64,000 nucleotides of DNA, from positions 16,521,654 to 16,585,653 of the forward strand of contig NC_088646.1 of the NCBI RefSeq assembly GCF_964019385.1, given 5' to 3'. Origin of the DNA: Sycon ciliatum. Lineage: Eukaryota; Porifera; Calcarea; Leucosolenida; Sycettidae. Position numbers and translations under genes: made by a program. The notes under the pieces were generated by a model. It ran no database searches and was not told where the DNA came from. It saw nothing but the letters and a program-made list of their open reading frames with translations. Positions 22,641 through 33,328 of this stretch are shown here, in pieces (positions within the stretch are counted from its first letter, which is position 1; the number at the start of each line of letters is the position of its first letter).

Positions 22641-23659
22641 GCAGAAAATACATTGAGGGTATCAACTTGGTATTAAATATATGGAAGGTATCAAGGTATC
22701 ATTCGTCCTGGCACCTACCCCTGTCCCGGGCAGAGCATGGCCAGCAATCAAGGACATCTGAGAGTTGTAATTTTTGTACTCCTCCGAGGTGTGATTTTTG
22801 GCGTGCTGGGCCAAGCACAAGGAAGCCATCTGCAAAAAAACTGCAGAAAATGGTTGTTGTTTGATCCTTTGGTGTAATCTTTGTTTCTAGTCGAAGAAAG
22901 TTGCTGTTTGGAGCAGAAACGCTGAAATTGACTATTTTCTGCATGTACTCATACATGTACTCATGTACTCAGGCATGCAGTCTCGCTCGTATTTTAGCTA
23001 TTTTTCTGGAATGGATGCTGCTCTGCGCCCCTTGGTGAACATTTCCTGCGCTCGTGGAGCAGCTGAAAAGGACCACTGGTATGTCTGGTTCCTGGTTTGA
23101 AAGTGGAGAGTCGACTTTTGTGCCTTGAAAAAGGAGTAGAGAGCGATAAAGGTACGTCTGTGGCTGATTTTTGAGTGCTCCTCGTACATTTTTGATCGTG
23201 ATAGAAATTCTCCGACCAAAGTCAGACCAAAGTCGTACAGTTTTCTTGTGAATTTTTTTGTTGTTTCATCTCGTATCTATGTCAGTATCGTGATGGTGAA
23301 GTGGAGAGGGTGATTTTCTTCCTCTAGGCTTCGTTCGGCCGACTTTGCTTCGTCCTCGTTGAAAAGTGATCCTGAAAAAAAGGTCGATTCGCAAAATTAT
23401 GTTGATTTTGAATGTACGAGATGACATGCGATTGCTGGCTATGTAATACAGTCAGACTGCTCGATTAACAGGATACTATCACCGGGGGAGGGAAATGTTC
23501 ACGGTTCGCGTGAGACTCGGCTGAAGGCCGAGTTTCCACATCCTTAGGAATGCCACCACCCTCCATGGATGCATGTGGTCTATCAAAAGGTTTGATATCG
23601 TGAGTACATGTATAATGGTCACATGCAGTCCAGTTAGTGCGCACATTCTGTAAAACTAA
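22641..23659. other. Intergenic, no gene recognised
   Basis: Unique-looking sequence with a TTTTCTGCATGTACTC tract near 22932 reminiscent of the neighbouring array. Frames are short. Confidence 0.4.
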
Positions 23660-24537
23660 AGGGGAAGAAGTTGAACCTAAAATCAAAATTTCACCAGTTG
23701 TAGTCTTTGTTGGGGTGCTGAGTCGAATGGTCTTGGTCCGAGGAAGCTGAGACGCTCCGTTCCTCATTTATTCCCAATCGAACTCGCGCACTTCCACCAA
23801 AACTGGGTGACTGCGCCCTACTAGATGGGGATTTGTATGCAAACTGTCACTAAAAGCGTCATTTCGTTCTTATAAAGTCACGGATGACCGCGATTGGCCC
23901 ATATGTTGTAGTCTTTTGGACGCTGAGTCGACTGGTTTTGGTCCGAGAATGCTGCGATGCAGCGTTCCTCCTTTATTCCCAATCGAACATGGTTGAACAA
24001 GCGGTCACGTGCTCCTGCATACACCAGTCACCTGGTCACCGTGCCTAGCCTAGCGCCTGCAGGGTACAACTTACAGCCTGTTTGACCTTTTTTGGGCGCA
24101 CTTTTGTCACTCGAGTTGAACTCGAGTTGAACCTTGGTGTGGAAGTTATCGCTTGCTGGCGCGGTGACCAGGTGATTTGAGTACCCAGGAACACGTGACC
24201 GCTTATTCAACCATGTTCGATTGGGAATAAAGGAGGAACGCTGCATCGCAGCCTTTTCGGACCAAAACCAGTCGACTCAGCGTCCAAAAGACTACAACAT
24301 ATGGGCCAATCGCGGTCATCCGTGCTATTATAAGAACGAAATGGCGCTTTTAGTGACATTTTGCATACAAATCCCCATCTAGTAGGGCGCAGTCACCCAG
24401 TTTCGGTGGAAGTGCGCGAGTTCGATTGGGATTCAAGTAGGAAGGGAGCGTCTCAGCTTTCTCGGACCAAGACCATTCGACTCAGCACCCCGAAGACTAC
24501 AACTGGTGAAATTTTGATTTTAGCCTTAACTTCCCCT
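23660..24537. mobile_element. TTAA foldback element, family A, copy 2
   Basis: Same architecture and sequence as 20274-21134 with small differences. The left end is AGGGGAAGAAGTTGAAC and its flank no longer reads TTAA exactly (CTAA). The right end GCCTTAACTTCCCCT abuts TTAA at 24538-24541. That same TTAA is the left flank of the next element. Confidence 0.8.
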
Positions 24538-24541
24538 TTAA

Positions 24542-25482
24542 AGGGGCACTCCGGGAATTTTTTCGGTGGTGCTTTCTCTTCATGGGGGCCTTATATGGCC
24601 CCCAAGGAATGGGGAATCGTGAAAACTAGACCCAAAAAGTCGATATATGAAGCCAGAGAGGGCCCAGTTTGTCTCCTCTTTTGATGGTTTTGATGACGTC
24701 ACATGTGATTAGTATTCAAATTCTCTGCATTTGAAGATCTTAGTTGTTTGAATTTTCTGGTGATGAAGAACGATGTTTGGTCAACATTCCCAAGCTTCAC
24801 AACTGCGACCATACTCTAAGGAACCTCAAGGACCTCCTGAGGTGCCCCTGGTAGAAGCGCAGCCTGATGAGGGCCAGGAAATTGGAGCGGACGACTTCAC
24901 TGGTCAACAAGGAAATAACGATTGGTGTTCCTGCCAGAAATGTGGGGTGATGCAGAGGGCAGTCGATTACCTTCGCTGTCGAGAGAGCGCTGCAGCTGTT
25001 AGCATTGACAGCCCTTTGACATGCGTTACACACACCCCGGCTTCGCGTCAGCTTGTCTAAACAAAACTGTTCTGACCATATGCCTCACGGCGTATAGAGA
25101 ATTTCAGGATCCTCGTACTCGAACCAGTGAAGTCGTCCGCTCCAATCTCCTGGCCCTCATCAGGCTGCACTTCTACCAGGCTCAGGGGGTCCTTCAGGTT
25201 CCTTAGAGTATGTCCGCACTACAGTTGTGAAGCTTGGGAATGTCGACCAAACATCGTTCTTCATCACCAGAAAATTCAAACTAAGATCTTCAAATGCAGA
25301 GAATTTGAATACTAAGCACACGTGACGTCATCAAAACCATCAAAAGAGGAGACAAACTTGGCCCTCCCTGGCTTCATATATCGACTTTTTGGGTCTAGTT
25401 TTCGCGATTCCCCATTCCTTGGGGGCCATATAAGGCCCCCATGAAGAGAACACACCACCGAAAAAATTCCCGGAGTGCCCCT
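24542..25482. mobile_element. TTAA foldback element, family B
   Basis: The 941-bp element has inverted arms of about 360 bp. Ends read AGGGGCACTCCGGGAATTTT and complement, with TTAA at 24538-24541 and 25483-25486. It shares only the AGGGG tip and the TTAA target with family A. Each arm carries TGACGTCA-like words and a GGGGGCC(T/A)TATATGG(C/G)CC hairpin. Non-autonomous, probably piggyBac-type. Confidence 0.8.
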
Positions 25483-25553
25483 TTAATAAGCGAGAAAAAT
25501 GTAACAGAGTGCTTTAAGCAAGCAGGTCCGGAAGTCATACACTCCTTGGTTCT

Positions 25554-25783
25554 TACACTCGTACCTCGTTTATCCGGGCATTGCCCTTTGAACATTTTAA
25601 ACTGTTAAGTGTCTGTAGCTCCAAATCACATACAGTCATGTTGATGGGCAAAGGTCATCAGGGTGGTGCCCCTATTTCCACAAAAGTGACAAAAGAGTAG
25701 TAATATTTCCACTAAAATGCACCCAAACGGTACCCGGCACACCGAAGTAACTTCCGCGTCCGGATAACCGAGGTATGAGTGTA
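25554..25783. mobile_element. Mariner/pogo-like MITE
   Basis: Ends read TACACTCGTACCTCGTTTAT and CGAGGTATGAGTGTA, with CGGATAACCGAGG inside the right end. A related element with the same TACACTCATACCTCGG tip lies at 36860-37113. TA-flanked TACAC or TACAG termini with CGG(A/T)TAA words are typical of pogo-type MITEs. A similar half-end (GGATAAGCGAGGTCTGACTG) is at about 26000-26023. Confidence 0.65.
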
Positions 25784-26300
25784 CAGAGTTTACAGCTTCC
25801 TGATTCTGGTTTCTGCATGCTACATGGAAACCGGATATGACAGAGCTTTTCAAAAATGTTTGAACTGGTTTGATGACAAACCATGCACTGGTATGCGCGA
25901 GGTCCTGTAAGGTTGTATGTGTCACATATGCTGCAAATTGGTTGCCCGTGATTTTCTTCCGGATGGCAAGGGATCCGGATAAAAGATCTAGACCGGGTCG
26001 GATAAGCGAGGTCTGACTGTACTTGATACTGGTGCGGATTGTTAAATCAGACTGGATCTGATGGAAGCTTCAATAGCACCATTGATTACTAAAGAGTTAG
26101 CCCAAGTTCCCGTGTACTTACAGGCACGTGTGTCTGCCTGCATGTCCGTGCACGTCTACACAATCTGCACTTGCACGGGCATACACATAAGCATACCGTC
26201 ATACACCATGTACCATGTACCATGTATACGCCCGTCGCAAGAGAAGCACGCAAATCTGCAAATGCACTGGATGTGCACCCACAGATTTTCTCTTATAGCA
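25784..26300. other. Intergenic
   Basis: Partial MITE end at about 26000-26023. An ACCATGTACCATGTAC-type micro-repeat lies at about 26207. No gene recognised. Confidence 0.4.
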
Positions 26301-26304
26301 ACAA

Positions 26305-26440
26305 TAGCGAACAAGATCTGAATGAGACAGATCAAGACTTGCGCCAGATAACTGTCTACTCCACACATCTGGCGAAGCCATGTGAATCGACCACCAATGC
26401 ACACCTGGTCTACACCACACGGAGTACATCGGCATAAAAC
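26305..26440. repeat. Dispersed repeat (copy at 35765-35880)
   Basis: Shared words in order with 35765-35880: ATCTGAATGA, ACAGATCAAGACT, GCGCCAG, CATGTGAAT, CCACCACACG and CACATCGG (or close variants). The 35.8 kb copy contains an inverted CGCCAGTGGA pair. Probably an unclassified MITE. Confidence 0.55.
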
Positions 26441-26559
26441 GGCCAAGACAGTTACCTATGCACACCCTATACTTGCTGGGGTAACCAGTATAGACAGCAC
26501 GCTGCTTTGATAGAAGCAGACACTAGATGCACTGGTACCTTGAAGTGAAATTGGAGGTA

Positions 26560-26711
26560 CTTTACCACCCAGCCTCGGCTACTGAGTACTAGGAACCCAG
26601 AGCCAACAGACATACCAACAACCTCTGCCATGAAAGCTATTATAGTAACGACACACTGGATTGTGGAGCCGAAACTAGTCCAACTTCCAAATGCTTTGGC
26701 AAGAAGGTAGC
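26560..26711 (-). CDS. Candidate internal exon of a multi-pass membrane protein
   Basis: After an acceptor (TCGGAAG|GC at 26711) the minus strand reads YLLAKAFGSWTSF, then a hydrophobic stretch (VVTIIAFMAEVVGMSVGSG) and FLVLSSRGWVV. It ends at one of two possible donors (GTAAAG or GTACCA). Amphipathic and hydrophobic segments suggest one or two membrane spans. The phase does not match the exon at 26992-27098 directly, so an exon may lie between, or one call is wrong. The family is not recognised. Confidence 0.35.
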
Positions 26712-26727
26712 CTTCCGACAGGTTGGA

Positions 26728-26915
26728 CACACACACACACACACACACACAGGCGCGTGCGCCGTATGGGTTCCTGGGTGCCCGGAACCCCCCTTTTTCG
26801 CTCAAAATGCAGAATTTTGCTTCATTTTTTGAAAATTTTCCCGGGGAGGCCCCCGGAACCCCCCCCCTTGAAGGGCACCGGCGCACGCGCCTGTCACACA
26901 CGCACACACACACAC
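26728..26915. repeat. (CA)n tracts around a CCCCGGGAAAATTTT-type dispersed repeat
   Basis: (AC)n at 26728-26750 and 26895-26918 flank a segment with GGAACCCCCC, CAAAATGCAGAATTTTGC and AAAATTTTCCCGGGG. The same ordered words occur in reverse at about 58500-58620, so this is a dispersed repeat family. Confidence 0.65.
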
Positions 26916-26991
26916 ACATATATGCAATTGATACATTGGGAGGGCAGCACAACTTGTGAATATAAATTTCAGTATGCTGTCAGCTACTTAC

Positions 26992-27098
26992 CAAAAAGAT
27001 GTCCATGGCTGGAGCTGCAGGGATAAGTGAAGGTAGAACCACTGCCAACCTAATGGAAGGTGCTGCACTAGATGACCTTCCGGTAATACGAGCAACCA
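26992..27098 (-). CDS. Candidate internal exon (membrane protein?)
   Basis: Between an acceptor (GTTGACAG|TG) and a strong donor (TTTTTG|GTAAGT) the minus strand encodes VARITGRSSS..., then LAVVLPSLIPAAPAMDIFL (35 codons, phase 1 to 0). The second half is hydrophobic. An additional hydrophobic stretch, FVAMFLVFHLKTISNW, at about 27225-27275 on the same strand may be the preceding exon, but the phase does not fit cleanly. Function unknown. Confidence 0.35.
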
Positions 27099-27266
27099 CT
27101 GTCAACAAGCAAAGAAACAACACACAGTACAACTCTCAATCAAGGAAAGCTGAAAACCTACAAATGTCAAGCTCTTCACCGCCATCATCATCAATGAGGA
27201 CTCAGAAATTTACTAACCAGTTTGAGATTGTCTTCAAATGAAATACAAGAAACATGGCAACGAAAC

Positions 27267-28355
27267 CTAAGGATAAGTAGCGTAACAAAGGTTACAGCTA
27301 AAGTGATAAATTTTGCGAAGAATTATGCACAAGGGGAGAGAAACAAAGGGAAAGAGAGAAAGAGGTGAGAAGTGAGAAGTGAGACAAGAGGGACTAAAAC
27401 ACACCGCACACTGTGCAGTATAATAATTATTAGCTTCTGACATATTCAGATGGGTGAGACCACGAACACAAGTACGTGACAAAACAGAGAAGTGGCTATC
27501 AGAATATGCACCAGCAAATTCAGCATTAGCGATGAGGTGGTGGACAACAGGAGAATCATATGTCACAAGTTCACAATCAACAGAACAAACATTGACACGT
27601 GAGGTAGGTACACAATTGGACTTTTCCGGCGATAACACTGCCCCTGTTCTTGAGGGCGCAGAAGCTGACGCCACATCAGTCGCTGTCGACTGACATTTCC
27701 GTTGACTGCTGTTGGCACTGCCATTGACCCTGCTGTTACAGACCTGGCAGATACTGCCGTCGACACTGCCAACACTGTTCCACCTCAGCATATGCGTGGA
27801 TGTCCACGTCGCCTCTTGGTGATGGTCGTCATACTCACTGCTGTTGCTGCGAGCACATCCTCCGAACCCGACAACAATCCATCTGAGCCACCTACGAAGC
27901 AGATTTAGCAACCGTGTCCGCCAATGGATCCGCCCCATATGCCATTATCGTTCGATGCCGCGGGCATCAACTACACAACGCAGGGGATGTGGTAGGCCAA
28001 GGAAAGTTTCTTTGCCAATGGTGTTGCCTGCTTTGTTCCCTTCTTCGGCACCACAATCTGCATCTCTGAATAACAGGGCGAGGAGCGAGCTTTCAGAGGC
28101 GATATTGGCAGCGGCTTCTCTAATGCCGCCCTCTGTTTCTCCTGTGAATGCGTCGTCGGTTGACCCACCTGGTTCCAGATTGGCCGCAGTGTTGCCGTCG
28201 ATAACAACACATGAAGGAATCACTGAACTGGGTACGGAACTAGCCTGAGTGTAATCGGGGAACGTGCAGCCAGCATGGGACAGACGCAGCGAGCATGGAC
28301 AACGGTGCTGCTGGTCCGAAACCAGCATTGACGGACACAGCGGAAACCATGGCAC
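27267..28355 (-). other. Open minus-strand region, possible exons, unrecognised
   Basis: Two consecutive open minus-strand stretches (28355-27945 and 27938-27267) are rich in Ser, Ala and acidic residues, with several Cys. They lie upstream of the candidate membrane exons, so they could be an ectodomain. The plus strand is also open here (27844-28248), so coding is not proven on either strand. Confidence 0.2.
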
Positions 28356-28359
28356 CTAC

Positions 28360-29360
28360 TACTTCAGAGGTAGAAACTGTGTCGACGTCTCTTCACGGCA
28401 TGAACCTTCGACCACGGAAGTCGACAGTGCAGTATTTCTGTGGTTCCAGGGTGCTAGGTGGTCTGGCTCATGATGGACGGAGAACAACGAGGACACAACA
28501 GGCGTTAGATGATGGTGAAGAGGAGGAGTAGGAGTTGGAAGCAGGTGGAGTTCATGAAGGTGAGACCGAGGAAGACGCGGATATTGACACCGATGGTGGT
28601 GAGTGTGACTGTGAGCTGGACTTTGATCAGAAGAAGTCTTCTGCCTACTTCGAAGTATATGCAATTTGTTAACCCATCCTGATTGCTAATGAAGAAAGTG
28701 TTGCGGCTCCGAACGTCAGACACTTTCTTTATTACTAACCGCCGATGTCGCAACATCTTTCGTCATCCTGATTGTTGTCAGTCTTATTCGGATTATTGCT
28801 TCACTGTCCTGTGCTAGTCATGCCCATGTGATGTCATGCCCATGTGATGTCATGCCCATGTGATGTCATGCCCATGTGATGCAGCTGAAAGTGTCAGAGT
28901 CTATATCATACAAGTATGCATTAATTTTTTTTACTTGTACAAACCTGATTTGTGTGTCCGACAAGAAAGTGTCATAACCCTGAAACTGTTCACCTAGCAC
29001 CTTGTGGACTTGATGTTGTTATTGTTGTCCCCCTGCTCCCTGTTCCCATGATAGTTTCACATTATATTTGTCCTTCAGATTTCTCTATTTTGTTGTCCCC
29101 TTGTGTGTTGTGTGCATGCCACTGTCATGCTTATCGCTTTACTGTGTCCCACCCGCCTGTGTGGATTCACAGACTTTTCCCATTTGTGTCTTTCCCTCGA
29201 ACCAGTGAATGCTCAATTAAAAGTGCTATTTTTCTTTTCTATTCGCGCCGCTTTCTGTTCCATAATTTTTTTATTATTATAAGATTGTGCACTTAGTATT
29301 CCACCCTTCGTTACGTACATTCACTGATGATCGTAACAAGAAAACTGTTCTGAACAAATA
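28360..29360. other. Intergenic with a 16-bp tandem repeat
   Basis: TCATGCCCATGTGATG is repeated four times at 28818-28881. CCCACCCGCCTGTGTGGATT at about 29147 is shared with 33161, together with the CCAGTGAA(T/C)-type sequence downstream, marking a dispersed repeat. Confidence 0.6.
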
Positions 29361-29362
29361 TG

Positions 29363-29728
29363 TTGAAAGGAAAGGGACATATGGATACAAGTTAACTTAA
29401 GAGTAACTCTCCATCACTGTAACCAGATACTATATACAGTCAGAAAGTGCAACAACTAGGCACACAACTGACAGAGTACTGAGACATTCGACGTCCTGAC
29501 ACCTAGCTTCCACACATCTCCGTAGCGCTAACCGACAGCCTTCCAACTCGGAAGGTTCAAGGTTATGGAAAGACCAAAGAGCGGAAGGTAAGCGCAACGA
29601 AAACGAGCACAAGCTACAGTCCCAACGGAACAAAGAATGTCGACTTTCTGACTGTATTATAGAATCTAGTCACAGTGATCGAGAGTTACTCTTTTAGTAC
29701 TCGTATCCATATGTACTTTTCCTTTCTA
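29363..29728. mobile_element. Foldback MITE, about 366 bp
   Basis: Arms of about 90 bp. The left contains GAAAGGAAAGGGACATATGG, AGAGTAACTCTC and ATACAGTCAGAAAGT; the right has the complements in reverse order. The loop is about 190 bp. It lies just upstream of the recognisable part of the gypsy fossil. Confidence 0.7.
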
Positions 29729-32163
29729 CATTTTATTATTGGCTCAACATCCGAGTTTCAAACAAATATGTTCTTCCCATTTACACTATGTCTACTTCAC
29801 GGGGTTTTTTTCTCTCTCCAATGCCCGTTACTACACCCTTGTTATGCACCTATGTACCAAAAAGAATCGGGCTATCGCACAGTTTGTCCTCCTGATTTCC
29901 ACAATATTTCTCCTTCTTTTTCAAAATCTTGTGCCAGGCGCGAGAACACGGCATTACATTTTCCGAGAAGAAATTCAGGTTTGCAGAGAAGGAAGTGCAC
30001 TTTTGCGGCTACATGATAGGACAGACAGGATGGCGTATGGATGATGAGAAGTTGAAAGCAATTCAAGAGTTTCGCACGCCTAAGAATCGAACGGACCTCA
30101 GATCGTTTTTAGGGCTTGCGACTCAATTCACACCGTGTTTGGCCACTCACGCACAGCCTCTAAGAGATTTATTGAAGAGATCAACAGACTTTCTATGGCT
30201 TCCAGAACAGTCAAGCTATGTCTGAAATGAAAAATACACGTTTCGACACACCGACGTTGGCATATGTCGGTTTGGTAGTCCATTGCACTTAGAAACAGAT
30301 GCATCCAGAAAGAATGGCCTCGGATTTGCATTGTTACAATTTCAAGAGGGCGCTTGGCGATTAATTCAATGCGGCAGTAGATTCATTTCAGAAACCGAAT
30401 CGCGATATGCTATGATAGAACTGGAATGTTTGGCAATAGTCTGGGCAGCACACCAATGCCATGTATTTCTGGCTGCCACAGAATTCACAATTATCACAGA
30501 TCACAAGCCACTGATAGCGATGCTGAATCAGTATACACTGGTTGCAGGCATTTCAATTCACGGCAGAATGGAGGAAAGGGAAGGAGTATTTCCTGGCCGA
30601 TGCATTGTCCGAGGCGCCGGTGGATCGGCCAGGAGGGAGAGACTAGCTGGGTGAGATGTATCAAGACGGCGTCAACGATGATGACGATGACGAAGACATT
30701 GCAACCCCGACAATCACACACATATGCGCAGTCGAAACCCCTCAGCAGGAAGGCCCCGATATCCAGAAAGAAGCCCTGAAGAAGGCGGCTGAGGAGGATC
30801 CAGAGTACCAGGTATTGCTACGGACAATTTGCGAAGGGTTTCCCCAGGAGTCGAGCGCAGTCGCAGCAGCCTCCAGGCCATACTGGAATGTCCGGGAACA
30901 TTTAACAGTAGAAGATGGTATAGCTTTGAAGGGCCAATGCATAGTGGTGCTGAAACGGCTACGACGACAAGCGCTAGACAGCATTCACGCAGCGCACCAA
31001 GGTATCGAGCGTACCAAGCGACGGGCCCGACAGACGATATATTGGCCGAACATTACGCACGACATTGAGTCCCTCGTCAGAGGTTGCAAAGTATGCAGCG
31101 AGCATCAAGATAGCGTCACGGAGGAGCCGATGGCATTCGAACCAACTCCCGAGTTCCCGTTCCAAACGGTCAGTGCCGACTTGTGCTCATGCCAAGGACA
31201 GCAATATTCGGTGTATGTGGATGTTAAGTCAGGTTGGCCATGCGTGGAACGGCTTGGTCAGGCAACAACAACCATCGACGTGATCAAGCCGATACGTCGG
31301 TGGTTTGCGGAAGTAGGAGTACCAAAGAAGATTAAAACAGACGGTGGTCCACAATTTACCTCGAAGAGGTTCGAGGATTTCTGCAAGAAATGGCAAGTAA
31401 CTCACAAAAGATCAACACCGCATTATCCATAGGCAAACGATCATGCGGAGGCAGCAGTCAAGGCGGTCAAACGGTTGATTCTAAAAACTTCTGTAGATGG
31501 CAAGCTGGACACCGATGAATTTCAGCGTGCTGTACTAGAGTGGAGGAACGCGCCTCGTGCGGACGGTCGTAGCCCATCGCAAGTGGTATATGGGCGGCCG
31601 ATGGCATCATTCGCGTTTGCAAACCACAGAACATTCTCGATTGAATACCAGCGAAAGGCGGATGAGGCCGATCATGCAGCTACCACCGCACGAGCACACA
31701 ATCAAGCCTACAACAGATCAGCACATGAGCTTGCAGCACTGAAGATAGGACCTATGGTAGACGTGCAGGACAGCCCCCGATCTGGGAGATGGGCAACAAC
31801 AGGTACAGTTGTGGCCATTGGTCAAAATCGAGACTATTTTGTGAAGTTGCCCAGTGGCCGTGTTTACTGGAGGAACAGACGGTTCTTGCATATTCACTAC
31901 CCCGCAACCCCGGTTGCAGTGAGCCTGATGCCACATCAGAGGGAAGACGCTCACCAGAAGCGTCCGCGAGACGAAGGTCATGAGAAGCAGAACCGGCCAA
32001 GTACGGCACAAGTCAATCCGAGTTTGCGAAGATCCGATCGCACACGAAAGCCAGTGGCACGCTTTGGCATCGCCAGTTTTAGAGGACAATCTTATGATTA
32101 GAACTTCTAGATGTACCTTGATTGCAGATTTGGAATTATGCAACAAGCTTGAAAGGGAGGCGA

Positions 32164-32851
32164 TGTGATATCGCGTGATATTACATCATAACACATACAG
32201 CGTCACACATTGAGTGCGAGATTAGATAACATTGATATTATCACTTATGTGTTGAGTTAGAAGTCATCTTGCATTGTGTTCAGTTTCATCAATTAGGGGT
32301 GAAACGAAGGCCTCAATTTGCCAAACAAACCTTCTTCATGAAAACGAACGAAGGTGTCGAAGGATTCTTTTACCAGTTCACAGTTCCTCTTGAAGCACAC
32401 TCTGTGCATGTGCCCTACAAAGTACATGACTGTGCACGTGTTTGCTGTGCAGTCACCACAATTGGCACGCCCATAGCTTTTGCACTGCGCAGTTTGCACC
32501 CTAAACTGCCCAAGACTACTTCTGCACACCTTGGCCGTGAATGGCCACGCTCAAGCCCAGTCCGTGGCCTACTATGGACTTGCAGTGGCACCTACCGGGA
32601 GCCAAGTGGACACAAAACTAGTCGACTGTACAAACTACAGTACAGTACCTCCTGTATACAAGGACGATCAGTGCATGTGTGTACAGAAATCGTGTGTTGA
32701 CCTTCTTTTGAAGTGAAAACGAAGGTTTGTTTCAAATGAAAACGAAGGTTCTTCGAACCTTCGACACCTTCGTTTCACCCCTATCATCAATATAATATAA
32801 GGTCAAGCATTGAAACAATAAATCAGTTCAGAGTCTGATCAGGCCACAACA
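32164..32851 (+). repeat. Probable 3' LTR of the gypsy fossil
   Basis: Begins TGTGATATCGCGTGATATTA right after a purine-rich AAGGGAGGCGA tract, as a 3' LTR should, and ends near a CA at about 32851. A 490-bp hAT-type MITE (32294-32783) sits inside, so the LTR proper is about 190 bp. No matching 5' LTR is visible upstream. Confidence 0.55.
32294..32783. mobile_element. hAT-type MITE with perfect 8-bp target duplication
   Basis: Terminal repeats TAGGGGTGAAACGAAGG and CCTTCGTTTCACCCCTA are complementary over 16-17 bases, and the element is flanked by TCATCAAT on both sides (32286-32293 and 32784-32791). An 8-bp duplication and T/CAGGGGTG-type ends point to hAT. The interior has CGAAGGTGTCGAAGG and its complement near the right end. 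Non-coding. Confidence 0.85.
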
Positions 32852-33184
32852 AGCTGAGGCCCACCGCCGGTGACTCCCGGCGTGTAACCCATTTTACTGG
32901 TAGATAGTCTAAGCGAGTGGCTTTGATGGGACCTTAATACTGGAGGGAAAGTTATGCACGTCTTTGAGCTCCTTTTTTTGGAAAAACACAAAACGCTTGA
33001 AGGGATACACAACTTTATCCGGCCTGCATTCGTCGATGGAGATGCAAACGGCGCCCTCCAGAAGGCCAATGTTGTCAAGTATTAAAGAAAATTGCTACAC
33101 ACTCGCGTGCTAGTTTGTACGTGAAGCGGTGTGTGGGTTACAGTGACTCAGGGCTGCGTCCCACCCGCCTGTGTGGATTCACAG

Positions 33185-33328
33185 GAAGTGTGTGTTACGA
33201 AGTCTGAAGAAAAGGTTGAACGGTCTCTGCTGGGATAACAGCTTCACCATAGCTCAGTGGTTAGAGCATCGCTGGCCTCGAGCGAAGGCTGTTTCGAGTC
33301 CTGGTGGTGACAGTCAATTTTTCTTCAG
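33185..33328 (+). mobile_element. SINE-like insert with tRNA-derived core
   Basis: Compared with the related sequence at about 29143-29230, this copy has an extra stretch of about 144 bp between CACAG and ACTTTTCCC. The insert contains a tRNA-like core (33244-33310) and short inverted GTCTGAAGAAAA / TTTTCTTCAGAC words near its edges. Pol III-derived SINE insertion is the simplest explanation. Confidence 0.5.
33244..33310 (+). pseudogene. tRNA-like sequence (probably SINE head, not a working tRNA)
   Basis: Box A-like TAGCTCAGTGG and box B-like GTTTCGAGTCC are correctly ordered. A 7-bp acceptor-like pair (TCACCAT with GTGGTGA), a D arm (GCTC/GAGC) and a 5-bp anticodon stem (TCGCT/AGCGA) can form. 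The anticodon loop GGCCTCG lacks U33, and the T arm pairs poorly, so a functional tRNA is unlikely. Confidence 0.55.

Larger units (their letters stand above)
29900..32851 (+). mobile_element. Ty3/gypsy LTR retrotransposon fossil
   Basis: Recognisable parts in order: the end of the reverse transcriptase and connection (about 29930-30220, word RSFLGLATQF), RNase H (about 30280-30540, LETDASRKNGLGFALL), an H2C2 zinc finger (about 30980-31100, HAAHQGIERTK with CKVCSEH), the integrase core (about 31150-31560, DGGPQFTS), the integrase C-terminus to about 32100, a purine-rich tract, and one LTR. Gag, protease and most of the RT are not seen. The element is broken, with several breaks, and its LTR holds a later transposon insertion. 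Moderately old. Confidence 0.85.

Noticed and set aside
20292-24684. Repeated open frames beginning MHTNPHLVGRSH and MTAIGPYVVVFW
   Set aside because: They lie in the arms of the TTAA foldback elements and recur only because the element does; no domain.
29925-32101. Several plus-strand frames that look like separate host genes
   Set aside because: They are parts of one decayed Ty3/gypsy pol region followed by its LTR.
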